DNA of 64,000 nucleotides from an uncultured Glaciecola sp. (GCA_905479945.1 CAJQOP010000059.1:62001-126000); one strand, 5' to 3'. Positions 34,421 to 44,602 are shown, numbered from the stretch's first letter. Numbers and translations are program-made. Notes: a model not told the origin generated them from the sequence alone.

Positions 34421-36223
34421 ATGGACATTTTACTTGTTAGCGCTGGCATAAAAGCCATGCTGCGTGCCGCACAAACAGGCATTGATTTAAGTGTAGAGCG
34501 TAAAATAGACAATGCGATATTTCTACCCACTATTCGTCTCCCACAAAGTACTCCCTTGCAACAAGTTAGCGACTTTCTAAATGAAGCCGAAAATATTCCT
34601 CTACGCTCGCAAGCACCATTTACAATGGGTTGGTATCAACCAAGTCTTTCATGGACTTACACTGATGCTGATAATTCGCAAGCATGTATTGCTAAGATGC
34701 TTGAATTGCAGAGCGCAGACTCACTGATTGATAGTCCAACAGAGCAAAAAAATATGCTTATTGGTGGACGTATGATCGAGCAGTGGCGCAATGATAATCA
34801 ACCACCCACTGCCTGGTCTCGCATGGCGCTTACCTTGGTCGATATTGGTGTTGAATTCATTGCTGCCTATCCTTCTGTGATGGGCGTTGATTCAAAAGGT
34901 GAAAAGCTTGTAGTTGCCTTTGCAGATGAACTAGGGAGCCTTATTCCCAATGACATAGAAGACATGGGTAAACGGCACGATTTTGAAAACAGAGTGCTGT
35001 CATTATTCGTGCGCTCTAGCTTATCGGTGCTGGCTGAAAATACCAAAGTAATCATTGATGATGAGCAGGTAGCGGCTATTGTAAGTGGCGTGATAAAACC
35101 CATTGTCGTACAAATGGAAAACTCAGACATAGGCGAAGTCATTCAATACCGAGAGTTGATCACTAGCTTAATTGGCCCATCTTCGGAAGCTATTATGCGC
35201 TTGGTCGCAAACAAAGCAGAAGATTATATAGGTGACAACTTTATAGACGATAAAGCACTAAGCGCAGTTACTAAGGCTTTTTTGAACGCAGCAACAGAAA
35301 CAGTCCAAAGCAAAAACATTGCGGCGGTTTTTTCGAAGCAAGGCTTGTCCGCTTTACTCGTTGCCGGCCTAGATGTTGCTATTAAACAGCCAGAGGTATT
35401 TTTTGACGAAAGTAATAATATTGACAACACAGCAGCAATGCAGGCATTACTGAGCAACGTTGCAAGTAGTTTGTCTGCCGGTGTAAACGATACGCTAGAT
35501 AAGAAACTGAGTACTGCTCTTGCTATTAACGTCATTAACGCCGTGGGCCAGAATGCTAGTATATTATTTAAATTAGATGCCAGTAAGCCTTGGGATAAAC
35601 TTGCGGCAGGCTTGATCCAGGACTTTAGTGCCGAATTGAGCACTAGTTTAGTTGACGGCAGCCGTATTGACTTGTTTAACAGCGAGCAAAAGCAGCGTTT
35701 AACAAACCTCATTCTTACCCAAATAAGTCAAAGTCCTAGTATGTTGAGCATACACGATCAAACCGCTTTAAAAGTGCTAAGAGGCACTATCGCGATTATT
35801 CAGCGAGATAATAACTTCATGTTATCCAATGAAGATTGGCTAGCGTTCACTGAGTTATTAAGTAACGCTGCGATAAACGACTTCGAGCGTTTGTTTAACA
35901 AAACCATGTCCCTGGCAGGCGAACAAGAGGCATTATTAACAGCCATGCTTGTTCCACTAGTGCAACGTATTGAGCAATTTAATAGTGATAGCGCAGCGCT
36001 TGCTTGGCAAGCCGATACAGTAATCCACCTGTTTACTAGCACGGTGGAAGGACTCAAAGGTAATATTTCAGGCTTATTGGATAAACCTAACATCATTAAT
36101 GAGCTACTTGACGATTTACTACTTAAAACGGCGAACGACCCTGATCAATGGGGCAGCGACGCTATTAAAGAATATTTAACCTTGTCAGTTAAAACAGCCA
36201 TCACGAAAGGAGTTATATCATGA
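34421..36223 (+). CDS. 600-residue helical protein of unknown function
   Basis: A large protein without signal peptide or clear membrane helices. After about 200 residues it is made of alternating amphipathic helices with recurring patterns such as VAAIVSGVIKPIVV, LSAVTKAFLNAAT and LQALLSNVASSLSAGV, suggesting a helical-repeat scaffold. I recognise no family. It overlaps the following lipoprotein gene by 4 bases (ATGA), so the two are translationally coupled and probably physically linked. AGGACACCCT precedes the start. Confidence 0.6.
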   Translation: MDILLVSAGIKAMLRAAQTGIDLSVERKIDNAIFLPTIRLPQSTPLQQVSDFLNEAENIPLRSQAPFTMGWYQPSLSWTYTDADNSQACIAKMLELQSADSLIDSPTEQKNMLIGGRMIEQWRNDNQPPTAWSRMALTLVDIGVEFIAAYPSVMGVDSKGEKLVVAFADELGSLIPNDIEDMGKRHDFENRVLSLFVRSSLSVLAENTKVIIDDEQVAAIVSGVIKPIVVQMENSDIGEVIQYRELITSLIGPSSEAIMRLVANKAEDYIGDNFIDDKALSAVTKAFLNAATETVQSKNIAAVFSKQGLSALLVAGLDVAIKQPEVFFDESNNIDNTAAMQALLSNVASSLSAGVNDTLDKKLSTALAINVINAVGQNASILFKLDASKPWDKLAAGLIQDFSAELSTSLVDGSRIDLFNSEQKQRLTNLILTQISQSPSMLSIHDQTALKVLRGTIAIIQRDNNFMLSNEDWLAFTELLSNAAINDFERLFNKTMSLAGEQEALLTAMLVPLVQRIEQFNSDSAALAWQADTVIHLFTSTVEGLKGNISGLLDKPNIINELLDDLLLKTANDPDQWGSDAIKEYLTLSVKTAITKGVIS

Positions 36224-37089
36224 AATGGACAACCAATAATTATCAGTTGAAACACTCCAATACAGCGCTTAAGACGATTGTAAGTTTGTTTGCCGTATTC
36301 ACATTAATGTCATGCGTAACTACGGAAGAGTTTACTGCTGCGAATGATGTAAATAGCATGGATAATAATTTAACTACCTTATTAATTGATGCGAGTGCAA
36401 AAAACGATACAGGAGAGAAAAAACAGATAGCTTTTCTGGCCGCACTAGCCCATGAATCAGGTGATGCTATGGCAAGTAGTGGCAGCAGCAAAGTGGCCTT
36501 AGCTTATTATCGCATTGCAGCAGTTGCTTACTGGCGGGATGACATCAGTTCAAACGACAACAAGCTTCTTGATGTAATAGATTCAACAAAAGTGTTGTGT
36601 GATGCATTGAAAGTGGAAGGTAAAGCGCCGGATCGAGACTGTTTTGTTGTTCAAATCACACTGCTATTAGAAGTGATTGAGGACAAATTTGGCGCAATCG
36701 CTAATATCGACCAAAGTGACTTTACCGATGGCAATATTGCTGATGTAAGAAACTTAATTGATGAGCTTGGCTATCAAGCAAATAGTAACAACGCTAAATC
36801 GCAGGGTTTCTTTGTCACCTTTGTTGAGACGATAAAAACTAATGCCGCGTTCTTAAAAAACCATCCTACTATGAAAACATATATTGTTGAAACCTTACTC
36901 AAGACCACCAAGCAGTATAAGCGAAGCATGAGTGAAATTGCTGCGTATTATCGCAAAACCAATAATGATGAAGAAATGACAAGCTTAAATGCGACCCATC
37001 CAATCTTTGTGCAATATGGAAACCGCCCTGAAGAAACCCAGGATAAACGAATAGAGAAGATGATAGAAGAATGGCTGACTGCTGAGTGA
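36220..37089 (+). CDS. lipoprotein-like protein coupled to the 600-aa protein
   Basis: A 289-residue protein with an N-terminal hydrophobic segment (residues 17-32) ending in LMSC, a possible lipobox (Cys31 or near). The mature part is helix-rich and includes AYYRIAAVAYWRDD, which resembles TPR-type helices but lacks a full repeat. No family recognised. Together with 34201 and 34421 it forms an operon that would combine an inner-membrane peptide, a large scaffold and a lipoprotein. Confidence 0.58.
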   Translation: MKWTTNNYQLKHSNTALKTIVSLFAVFTLMSCVTTEEFTAANDVNSMDNNLTTLLIDASAKNDTGEKKQIAFLAALAHESGDAMASSGSSKVALAYYRIAAVAYWRDDISSNDNKLLDVIDSTKVLCDALKVEGKAPDRDCFVVQITLLLEVIEDKFGAIANIDQSDFTDGNIADVRNLIDELGYQANSNNAKSQGFFVTFVETIKTNAAFLKNHPTMKTYIVETLLKTTKQYKRSMSEIAAYYRKTNNDEEMTSLNATHPIFVQYGNRPEETQDKRIEKMIEEWLTAE

Positions 37090-37090
37090 G

Positions 37091-37140
37091 CTATGCGAGC
37101 TGTTCTATGCGGGCTCGTCTATGCGGACTGACGGTCCGCA
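37091..37140 (+). repeat. 14-bp tandem repeats ending in a hairpin
   Basis: Three 14-base units beginning ctatgcg start at 37091, 37105 and 37119. The third contains the left arm of a 7-bp perfect stem TGCGGAC/GTCCGCA (37122-37140, loop of 5). It lies just after the lipoprotein stop. The hairpin has no T-run. Confidence 0.6.
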
Positions 37141-37218
37141 GTTAACTGTTCATTTGAATAGCTAACTTTATGCACAAAACCCTGCTAAAATACTGTTTTT
37201 TCATACAGCTAATCTATT

Positions 37219-39135
37219 ATGATTGTCTATCTCGCTGAAAAACCCAGTTTAGGTCGTGCAATAGCCACTGGTTTCGATGGCCGCCAACAAAAGCGCGACG
37301 GCTATATCGAGCTAGGCAATGGCGATTGCGTTACATGGTGTATAGGGCATCTATTAGAGCAAGCTGAGCCCGATAAGTATGATCCAGCCTTCGCCAAATG
37401 GTCACTGCAACACCTTCCTATTGTGCCTGACAAGTGGCAGCTCGTGCCTAAGAAGAACACTCAGAAACAGCTCAGTGTGGTTAAACGCTTACTTAAAAAA
37501 GCGACACATGTTGTGAACGCAGGCGATCCTGATCGCGAAGGGCAATTACTTGTGGATGAGGTAATTACCTATTGCGGAGTAAAAGCATCAATTATTGAAA
37601 GCGCCGGGCGTTTATTGATCAACGACTTAAACGCCAGCGCAGTGAGAAAAGCATTACAGAGCATGCGAGCTAATCGTGAGTTCTTGGGCTTGTCGATATC
37701 AGCCTTAGCCCGTTCTCGTGCCGATTGGTTGTATGGATTAAACTTGACCCGTGCTTATACCCTACTAGGACAGCGCGGCGGATACAGTGGTGTGCTTTCT
37801 GTAGGACGCGTGCAGACTCCCGTTTTAGGTTTAGTAGTCAGGCGCGATCAAGACATCGCTAATTTTACACTAAAACCCTTTTTTGAAGTTATTGCTGAAT
37901 TAGAAACAACAAAAAGCGTGACCTTCAGCGCTAAATGGCAGCCAAGCAAAGCGTGCGAGCCCTATCAAGACGAAGAGGGCCGTGTGCTCTCGCGCAAATT
38001 AGCACAAACGGTAGTCGACAAAACTCGTGGACAGAAGGCCTCTGTCACGGACTACAAAATACATAGTCGACAAAGCCCTCCCCCATTGCCGTATAGCTTA
38101 TCGGTATTGCAAATCGATGCGTCCAAACGTTTTAACTTATCGCCCAAGATGGTGCTGGATGTATGTCAGTCATTGTATGAAAAACATCAACTTATTACTT
38201 ATCCGCGATCAGACTCCCGCTATTTACCAAAGGACCAGTTTCCCCAAGCACCTAGAGTGTTAAGCGTCATCAAGTCGAATATGCCCAGCTTTGCAAATGC
38301 GGTAGACAATGCTAAGCCAACATTAAAATCTAAAGCTTGGAATGACAGTAAAGTCGATGCTCACCATGCCATTATTCCTACGGATCGCAAAAAAGCGATA
38401 GCGAGTTTAACGCAGAATGAAGCGAAAATTTATCAGCTCATTGCCACTCAGTATTTGATGCAATTTTATGGCCCGCATAAATATCAAGAACAAGTGGCTA
38501 AGATTGATATTGGCGGTGGCGAATTTATTGCAAAAGGTAAATCAAGCCAAGATTTAGGCTGGTTAGCACTGACTAGAAGCGCAAGCTCACAAACAGCAAA
38601 TAACAAGAACGAACCAGTATTACCCGACTTAAGCAAAGGCGAGCCTTTGCAATGCATCGACTCGACGGTCATGGAGAAACAAACATCGCCCCCTAAACAC
38701 TTTACTGAAGCTACCTTGCTTGCAGCCATGACCGGTATCGCTCGTTATGTGCAAGACAGCAAGATTAAGCTTATATTAAAAGAGACCGATGGACTTGGCA
38801 CCGAAGCCACACGTGCATCAATTATTGATTTATTATTCAAACGTCAGTTTATGCAAAAAATAGGTAAAGAAGTGCATGCTACCGAAACAGGTACAGCACT
38901 AATTAACGCCTTGCCGAATGAAGCTACTTATCCCGACATGACGGCTACTTGGGAAGCGAACTTGAATAAAATTGCTCAGCGGGAATTGCGTTATGATGGT
39001 TTTATGCTGCCTTTGACTCAATCTATTGCGCAATTGATTAGTGACAGTCAGCGGATTGATACCACTCAATTTGCTGGCTTGAAGAGCGCGAAGCCTCGAG
39101 GTAAGAAGCGTTTTTTTAAGAAGAAAGGAAGTTGA
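37219..39135 (+). CDS. topB: DNA topoisomerase III
   Basis: A 638-residue type IA topoisomerase. Glu7 in AEKPS, the TOPRIM acid triad Asp103-Asp105-Glu107 (GDPDREG), and the nucleophile Tyr328 in TYPRSDSRYLP are all present. The length is close to the Escherichia coli enzyme (653). It ends with a basic KPRGKKRFFKKKGS tail rather than zinc ribbons. It relaxes DNA and decatenates during replication. The start follows 20 bases of AT-rich sequence and has only a weak ribosome site. Confidence 0.95.
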   Translation: MIVYLAEKPSLGRAIATGFDGRQQKRDGYIELGNGDCVTWCIGHLLEQAEPDKYDPAFAKWSLQHLPIVPDKWQLVPKKNTQKQLSVVKRLLKKATHVVNAGDPDREGQLLVDEVITYCGVKASIIESAGRLLINDLNASAVRKALQSMRANREFLGLSISALARSRADWLYGLNLTRAYTLLGQRGGYSGVLSVGRVQTPVLGLVVRRDQDIANFTLKPFFEVIAELETTKSVTFSAKWQPSKACEPYQDEEGRVLSRKLAQTVVDKTRGQKASVTDYKIHSRQSPPPLPYSLSVLQIDASKRFNLSPKMVLDVCQSLYEKHQLITYPRSDSRYLPKDQFPQAPRVLSVIKSNMPSFANAVDNAKPTLKSKAWNDSKVDAHHAIIPTDRKKAIASLTQNEAKIYQLIATQYLMQFYGPHKYQEQVAKIDIGGGEFIAKGKSSQDLGWLALTRSASSQTANNKNEPVLPDLSKGEPLQCIDSTVMEKQTSPPKHFTEATLLAAMTGIARYVQDSKIKLILKETDGLGTEATRASIIDLLFKRQFMQKIGKEVHATETGTALINALPNEATYPDMTATWEANLNKIAQRELRYDGFMLPLTQSIAQLISDSQRIDTTQFAGLKSAKPRGKKRFFKKKGS

Positions 39136-39136
39136 A

Positions 39137-39304
39137 ATGATAATATTCATGATCGTCCTATGCATAACCTTTAGCTTGGGTTTTTTAGCACAATTTGCCG
39201 GCCTGAGCATGGTAAAAGGTGTCTATGAATGGAAAGTTGGAAACCCATCGTTTCTTCTTGCAATCATTTTTAGTGGTGTACTCGCTGAATTGGAAGAAGC
39301 CTAA
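39137..39304 (+). pseudogene. truncated YeeE/YedE-like membrane protein
   Basis: A 55-codon frame starts one base after the topB stop (TGAAATG), with AGGAAG upstream. Its translation FSLGFLAQFAGLSMVKGVYEW.VGNPSFLLAII resembles the first two helices of the YeeE/YedE (sulfur-transport-like) family, but it stops after a third of the normal length. It reads as the 5' part of a gene lost by deletion. A functional small membrane protein is the alternative. Confidence 0.5.
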
Positions 39305-39433
39305 ATATAGATGTTTAACGCACTGCAGCTAAAATTTATCCGCGAGTTTGGGTGACTATTGTAAGTATTTATTTTATAAACTAGAGTTAATTGAATAGAG
39401 TTATGGTTACATTAGCATTGCAAGGGAACTAAT

Positions 39434-40330
39434 ATGCCTAGAGAAAACGCACAACAACGTCGTCGCCGGACTTCAGCTTTATCAGGCGTAACTAATTTTA
39501 GAACTGACTTTAACTACATTTGCAAACGGCATCCAGACCGCATTGGCATTGTCGCAGAAGGTGACTCTTGGTTCGCGTATCCTAGAAAATGGGTGGCGCT
39601 AGGGCCCACTATCAATGTAGTGCAGCATATTACTAAACTTACATCTGGCACAGATACTACAAATTTATTGTGCATGGCGAGCAATGGTGACGAAGCGGTC
39701 AACATGATGTCAGGCAAACAAAAAGAAAATCTTGAAAACGTACTCAAGAAAAACGCAAAATATATCAAGCTGATTTTATTTTCTGGTGGTGGCAATGACA
39801 TTGTTGGAAAACGCGATATGTTGGCGCTATTGAATGAATATGAAGATGGCTTTACCGCCGAACAATGCATTAACCGCGTAGGTTTTGCAAAAAAATTAGA
39901 TGCTGTGATGCTAGCTTTTGATCAACTCGTCGACTTACGCGACAGATATACTCCCAATGCAACAATAATCACTCATTCATACGATATAGCTAAGCCGAGT
40001 AAAGATGGCGCTACTTTCTTTTGGGGCCTGATTAAAACGAAGCCTTGGATATACCCTTATTTAACCAAGCTAAAAATTCCTGTATCGCTGCATCAGGGTG
40101 TTGTTGAATTGCTTTTAGGGACATTTAAAGATCGCTTACATGCTTTTACGCAGTTGGATGAACATAAAGACAAAATTATAATGGTGGATACTCAAGGCAT
40201 TCTTGAGCCGGGTAACAAGAAAGATTGGCTTAATGAAATACACCCAACTGAGAGTGGATTTAAGCGCATAACACAGCCTATTTATGCCGCGATGGTGCGA
40301 TTAGAGCCTGAGTTGCCTGAGTGGATTTAA
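39434..40330 (+). CDS. SGNH/GDSL-like hydrolase
   Basis: A 298-residue soluble protein with SGNH landmarks: block I AEGDSW (Ser45), the Gly block around SNGDEAVN, block III SGGGND (Asn121) and the C-terminal WLNEIHPTESGF (His270). These fit a serine esterase or lipase fold. No signal peptide. An N-terminal arginine-rich stretch (QQRRRRT) is notable. No operon partners are clear. GGGAAC precedes the ATG. Confidence 0.75.
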   Translation: MPRENAQQRRRRTSALSGVTNFRTDFNYICKRHPDRIGIVAEGDSWFAYPRKWVALGPTINVVQHITKLTSGTDTTNLLCMASNGDEAVNMMSGKQKENLENVLKKNAKYIKLILFSGGGNDIVGKRDMLALLNEYEDGFTAEQCINRVGFAKKLDAVMLAFDQLVDLRDRYTPNATIITHSYDIAKPSKDGATFFWGLIKTKPWIYPYLTKLKIPVSLHQGVVELLLGTFKDRLHAFTQLDEHKDKIIMVDTQGILEPGNKKDWLNEIHPTESGFKRITQPIYAAMVRLEPELPEWI

Positions 40331-40377
40331 TTTTTGGTACATTCTATGTTCGTAATATAAATAGTCAGCTGGGCTTA

Positions 40378-41094
40378 TTAATTAGCTTTATATAAGTAGT
40401 CTGAAAAGCTATCCAAGGAGGTTTCGTTGATTTCGGTGAAGTAGGCAAATGTACCTTTCATCCTCATTTCATATTGCTTGGATAGTACTGCCTCATTAAT
40501 TTGTAAAAAAGTAAACGTTACCGCTAAGTCTGTAATCTTGGCAGTAAACATCGGGGAAAACTCTGCATTGTTCCAAATCGATATTTTTTCGATAAATTGT
40601 TTTTCTTTTTGATACCTTAATTTGCCCTGGAGTTTACCAATCGAATCTTTCCCCAGTTTTTTCCAATCAACATCAAATGCCATAACGATATGTTTGTCGT
40701 CAGTAGAGATTAAAGACAGACTTTGTTGATTAATTAGCTCACGCAGCGAGAGTTGTATATTATTTTCCTGCTTCGTTTTGTTGCTTTGTTTATTTTTCTT
40801 TTTAGCAAAAGCCTTAGTTTGCTTTTTTGTCGGTTGTTGGCCATTAATCTGTTTAAGGAACCATCCTTCGCTCGATTGCGGGGAATATTGCTCAATACTG
40901 CTTGTTATATCGCCTTCTTCGTCTTCATAGCGAGAAACTGTATAGGACCAGTGCTCTCTCTTAGTCTGTTCAAATTTTACAATAGCGTGATTAATCTTTT
41001 CCTTGAACGAGACTAGTTCCTCGGTAGTATTTTGTGTTGCAAGGGCATTAAAAACTGCCCCAAGGCAGATCACCAATAAGTAATATTTCTTCAT
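40378..41094 (-). CDS. secreted protein of unknown function, possible LolA-like fold
   Basis: A 238-residue protein with a signal peptide (cleavage near ALATQ). The mature part alternates beta strands with a Lys/Gln-rich low-complexity segment at about 90-112 (KKKNKQSNKTKQ). The pattern GWFLKQINGQQPT is reminiscent of LolA-like outer-membrane lipoprotein-sorting folds, but I give that as inference only. It is divergent from an ABC transporter of the Lol/FtsX class and has the same TTTCAC operator in its promoter. Confidence 0.55.
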   Translation of the reverse strand: MKKYYLLVICLGAVFNALATQNTTEELVSFKEKINHAIVKFEQTKREHWSYTVSRYEDEEGDITSSIEQYSPQSSEGWFLKQINGQQPTKKQTKAFAKKKNKQSNKTKQENNIQLSLRELINQQSLSLISTDDKHIVMAFDVDWKKLGKDSIGKLQGKLRYQKEKQFIEKISIWNNAEFSPMFTAKITDLAVTFTFLQINEAVLSKQYEMRMKGTFAYFTEINETSLDSFSDYLYKAN

Positions 41095-41140
41095 GTTTTT
41101 GTCTTTTGAGATATTAAAATTGAATTGTATTCCGCTTAGT

Positions 41141-41157
41141 GTGAAATAAAAGTGAAA
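41141..41157 (-). promoter_or_regulatory. TTTCAC-N5-TTTCAC operator (secreted protein promoter)
   Basis: On the minus strand TTTCAC occurs twice, starting 11 bases apart (plus-strand GTGAAA at 41141-41146 and 41152-41157), 47 bases before the start of the secreted-protein gene. Same motif and spacing as at 41310 and 44652. Confidence 0.6.
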
Positions 41158-41309
41158 CCTAATATTTCGCTTCTATCAAACGCAGAGCAGCAACAATCAC
41201 TGGGACACTGAAACAGACACAACCCTTTATTCATCTGAAATCCATTGTTCTGGTAAACAGCTATGCAGATTTTCAAAGGTATTTGTAGACTCTTTAATTT
41301 AGTTTTGAC

Positions 41310-41326
41310 TTTCACATTCGTTTCAC
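41310..41326 (+). promoter_or_regulatory. TTTCAC-N5-TTTCAC operator (ABC transporter promoter)
   Basis: TTTCAC at 41310-41315 and 41321-41326, 11 bases apart, 50 bases before the ABC ATPase start. The direct repeat on one face of the helix is the usual arrangement for OmpR/PhoB-class regulators. Confidence 0.6.
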
Positions 41327-41375
41327 AGCTAGTTAAATACCATGGCATCACGAAATATTACTGTGGTGCAAAATT

Positions 41376-42125
41376 ATGTCTTGTTCAATTGAATTAAAAA
41401 CCGTTTCGCAATTATTTGTAAACAATGCTTCTGAAAAAAACACTTCGACTATTACCTTATTTGAAAATCTTGATTTATCAGTAAGTCAGGGGCAATCCTA
41501 TGCCATAACAGGCCCTTCGGGTGCCGGTAAGTCGAGTTTACTTATGCTTCTTTCTGGATTAGAAAAACCAAGTTCAGGCCAAGGTAGTTTCATAAATGAT
41601 AATCACATCTCAAGTCTTGATAACTTGCGCTCAGAAATCGGTTTTATATTTCAACAGTTTCATTTACTGCCTGAGCTAAGCGCTTTGCACAATATTGCTT
41701 TACCTTTGAAATTACGTGGTGATAAGCAGGCAATTAAGAAAGCTGAGCACTGGTTAGAAAAGGTCGGTTTGTCGGACAGAGCTAAGCATAAACCATCACA
41801 ACTAAGTGGCGGAGAACAACAGCGGGTTGCCATCGCTCGCGCCTTAGTATTTTCACCTAAGTTTATTTTTGCCGATGAACCAACAGGCAATTTAGACCAA
41901 CACAACGCCAATGAAATTGCTGATATATTATTTGCCTGCTGCCAAGAGAATAACGCAGGTTTAATCATTGTTACGCACAACAGTATGCTTGCAAGTAAGG
42001 CACAGAACATTTATTCGCTTGCAAATGGAGAGCTAACGAAAACTAAGGTAAGTTTGATAAACCCCATCCTAGAACAAAATCCTGAAAAAGTGACGGTAAA
42101 AACAGCGCAGGTGACGTCATGTTAA
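41376..42125 (+). CDS. ABC transporter ATPase, LolD/YbbA type
   Basis: A 249-residue ATPase. Walker A is GPSGAGKS (46-53), the signature [15 protein letters not shown] is at about 147-161, and Walker [11 protein letters not shown] follows. The closest types are LolD, YbbA and MacB ATPases, which work with FtsX-like permeases in export or lipoprotein handling. Its 3' end overlaps the permease start by 7 bases. AT-rich leader with a weak ribosome site. Confidence 0.9.
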   Translation: MSCSIELKTVSQLFVNNASEKNTSTITLFENLDLSVSQGQSYAITGPSGAGKSSLLMLLSGLEKPSSGQGSFINDNHISSLDNLRSEIGFIFQQFHLLPELSALHNIALPLKLRGDKQAIKKAEHWLEKVGLSDRAKHKPSQLSGGEQQRVAIARALVFSPKFIFADEPTGNLDQHNANEIADILFACCQENNAGLIIVTHNSMLASKAQNIYSLANGELTKTKVSLINPILEQNPEKVTVKTAQVTSC

Positions 42126-44602
42126 TGCACCATATGCAATTGGCCTGGCACTGCACTCAGCAAGAGTACCGCCAGCCCCATCAAAGGCTACTTCGCTGGG
42201 TTCAAGCGACGTTAATGGTTTTTATTGTCACGCTAACGTTATCAAGTAACACGATTCAAGATTACTTGCAGGGTAATTTGCAAAACTTGCTAGGTGCCGA
42301 TGCGGTAGTAACTCAAAAAGATAAATTAACCAGTAAGCAACTCAAGGCATTGGCTAGGTTTAGTGAGAATGTGGTCAATACATTACAAATTGACGCAACG
42401 TTAACGTTTAATGACGAATGGCAACGTTCAAAACTAAAAGCGGTAGGAAGTGATTACCCCTTACAAGGCCAGTTACTCACTGCAACGTCACCGGGAAGCC
42501 CCACAACAGCCACAAACGGTGGACCTACAGCCGGTAATATATGGTTAGACAGCCGACTAATTTCAAGCTTAACTCTCTCGATTGGTGATGTTATCAACAT
42601 AGGTGAGCAAGCGTTTATCGTATCAAGGCTGTTAGTTCACGAGCCTGATAGATTGATGGAAGGACATAATGTTTCTATGCGAGCGATGATCAATATAGAC
42701 GATATGGAAAGATTGGCTTTTCCTACAGATCTTATTCAACATCGTTATCTTGTTTCTGCTTCAAAATCACAAGTACAGCAAATTATTGAATGGCAACAAG
42801 AGCAGCTTCCAGCAGCGCAAATTCATCACAAACAAGGTGCTCATCCCTTAGCTTTATTCTGGCAACGCACTGAAAACTTTTTAGGCTTAGCCTCCATTAT
42901 TTTATTTTTTATGGCTGCTATCGCTATAGAACAAATAGCGCAAGTTCACTTAAAAAAAGAACAGTATTTCTCAGCTGTCTGCATGAGTCTAGGTGTTTCA
43001 AAAGCGACAGGCTTACAACTATCAGTTTTCAAATGGCTAATTAATATACTGATGCTAATACCTGTTGTCGCCATTTTATCTGGGATATTCCATTGGCTGG
43101 TTGTCGGTTGGTTATCTGAGACGTTTTCGGAAATTAGCTGGCAATTAGATATTGGGCTTATGGCCAAAACGATAGCTACCTGCGTATTACTCTTTGCTGT
43201 GTTTCATTCACCCGTTTGGTTAACGTTGTGCAAAACATCAGTTGCTAAGTTGTTTCATCAAAATCAAAAATCTATTTCACTAGGCTTACTTAAAATATGT
43301 GCCTTAGTTGTACTTGTGTTAGTTGCAGTGATGTACTCAGATAATGGCTTATTAACCTCGATGTTAGTCGGCAGTATTGCAATTACCATCATGTTAATGG
43401 TCGCAATTAGCTGGACAGTTTTAACTTTGGGTGAAAAAGCGACGCAGCAATTTTCAGGACTCATCCCCTTTACGCTTTTCATGATGAAACAGCGCCTATT
43501 AAGTAAAAGCACTCAAATCCTTGGAATTGGATTAAGCACATTTTTATTGTTGTTTACGCTGATGCTTTTAAAAGACTTAGGCGACACGATGGCTAAATAC
43601 CAAAGAACGCATGACGGTAATGTGATGATTTCACAAGCTAGTCAGTCACAAATGAAAGCAATAAATGAATGGTCTGCAGAACATGATATTAGCGTCCGTC
43701 AAACTAAACCTTACTTGTATGCCAAAGTAGTGAAAATTAATGACCAGACACTCAGTGAATTTACGAACAAACCCAGTGAAAGCTTAACGACGTTATCTAA
43801 ATCTATTCGACTTCATTGGAGTAAAGATATTCCAAATACTAATCGCCTAGTTCAAGGTGAATGGTGGCAAGAAAAGCCTAAAAATTGGCAACAAATATCG
43901 CTTGAAGAAGAAGTCATGACTGATTTAGGTTTGTCACTCACAGATAAGCTTACTTTTATTATTCATCAACAAAGCGTTACCTTCACTATTACGGCAAGTC
44001 ATGTTTATAAACCGGGTGCGGGTTCAATTACCTTCTGGGTGCAAATGCCCCAAGAAGCGATCCAACATATCAACGCACCTCAATACAATATGGCAAGTTT
44101 AGAACTTAAGGACGATCAATGGCCACTGCTCAGCCAATTGTGGAAAAATCATCCAACCATAAGAATGATATCCCTACAGGAATTAACAAAACAATTTGAT
44201 GATATCTTAGGAATGATCACTAAAGTCATTAGCGGTTTTGCCGTGATGATTGTTTTACTCGCCATTATTGTTATTTTGTCTGCAATCAATGCACTTGAAA
44301 GTAAAGAAAAGAAAAAGAACAGCGTCATTATGAGCTTTGGCTTTTTAAAGACAACCTGTTTACAGCTAAACATTATTGAGTGGCTAATCACGGCATTCAT
44401 AATTGCAACAGGAGCCATAGCAGGCACTTACATTACCGGCATGTTAATTTATCAATCGCAGTTTTCACTGCCTTATCAACCCAATTTATACATCTTGCTG
44501 ATTACATTAGCTATTATTTTGAGCACGGTGACGTTGTTGGGTGTATACGCTAGCCGACATAGTTTAAAGAGTTCGGTGAAGCAATTAATGGCCGAGATTT
44601 AA
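42119..44602 (+). CDS. FtsX-like ABC permease (YbbP type)
   Basis: An 827-residue permease with two FtsX domains. An N-terminal helix (about 30-47) is followed by a large periplasmic part, three helices near 260-340, further helices near 385-490, another periplasmic region and three C-terminal helices. This double arrangement is typical of YbbP. Together with the ATPase it should move a hydrophobic substrate or lipoprotein out of the inner membrane. The substrate is not known. Confidence 0.85.
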   Translation: MLMHHMQLAWHCTQQEYRQPHQRLLRWVQATLMVFIVTLTLSSNTIQDYLQGNLQNLLGADAVVTQKDKLTSKQLKALARFSENVVNTLQIDATLTFNDEWQRSKLKAVGSDYPLQGQLLTATSPGSPTTATNGGPTAGNIWLDSRLISSLTLSIGDVINIGEQAFIVSRLLVHEPDRLMEGHNVSMRAMINIDDMERLAFPTDLIQHRYLVSASKSQVQQIIEWQQEQLPAAQIHHKQGAHPLALFWQRTENFLGLASIILFFMAAIAIEQIAQVHLKKEQYFSAVCMSLGVSKATGLQLSVFKWLINILMLIPVVAILSGIFHWLVVGWLSETFSEISWQLDIGLMAKTIATCVLLFAVFHSPVWLTLCKTSVAKLFHQNQKSISLGLLKICALVVLVLVAVMYSDNGLLTSMLVGSIAITIMLMVAISWTVLTLGEKATQQFSGLIPFTLFMMKQRLLSKSTQILGIGLSTFLLLFTLMLLKDLGDTMAKYQRTHDGNVMISQASQSQMKAINEWSAEHDISVRQTKPYLYAKVVKINDQTLSEFTNKPSESLTTLSKSIRLHWSKDIPNTNRLVQGEWWQEKPKNWQQISLEEEVMTDLGLSLTDKLTFIIHQQSVTFTITASHVYKPGAGSITFWVQMPQEAIQHINAPQYNMASLELKDDQWPLLSQLWKNHPTIRMISLQELTKQFDDILGMITKVISGFAVMIVLLAIIVILSAINALESKEKKKNSVIMSFGFLKTTCLQLNIIEWLITAFIIATGAIAGTYITGMLIYQSQFSLPYQPNLYILLITLAIILSTVTLLGVYASRHSLKSSVKQLMAEI

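Noticed and set aside
41136-41351. 71-codon minus-strand frame upstream of the ABC ATPase
   Set aside because: It covers both TTTCAC operator sites and has unlikely composition; the region is better read as a divergent promoter.
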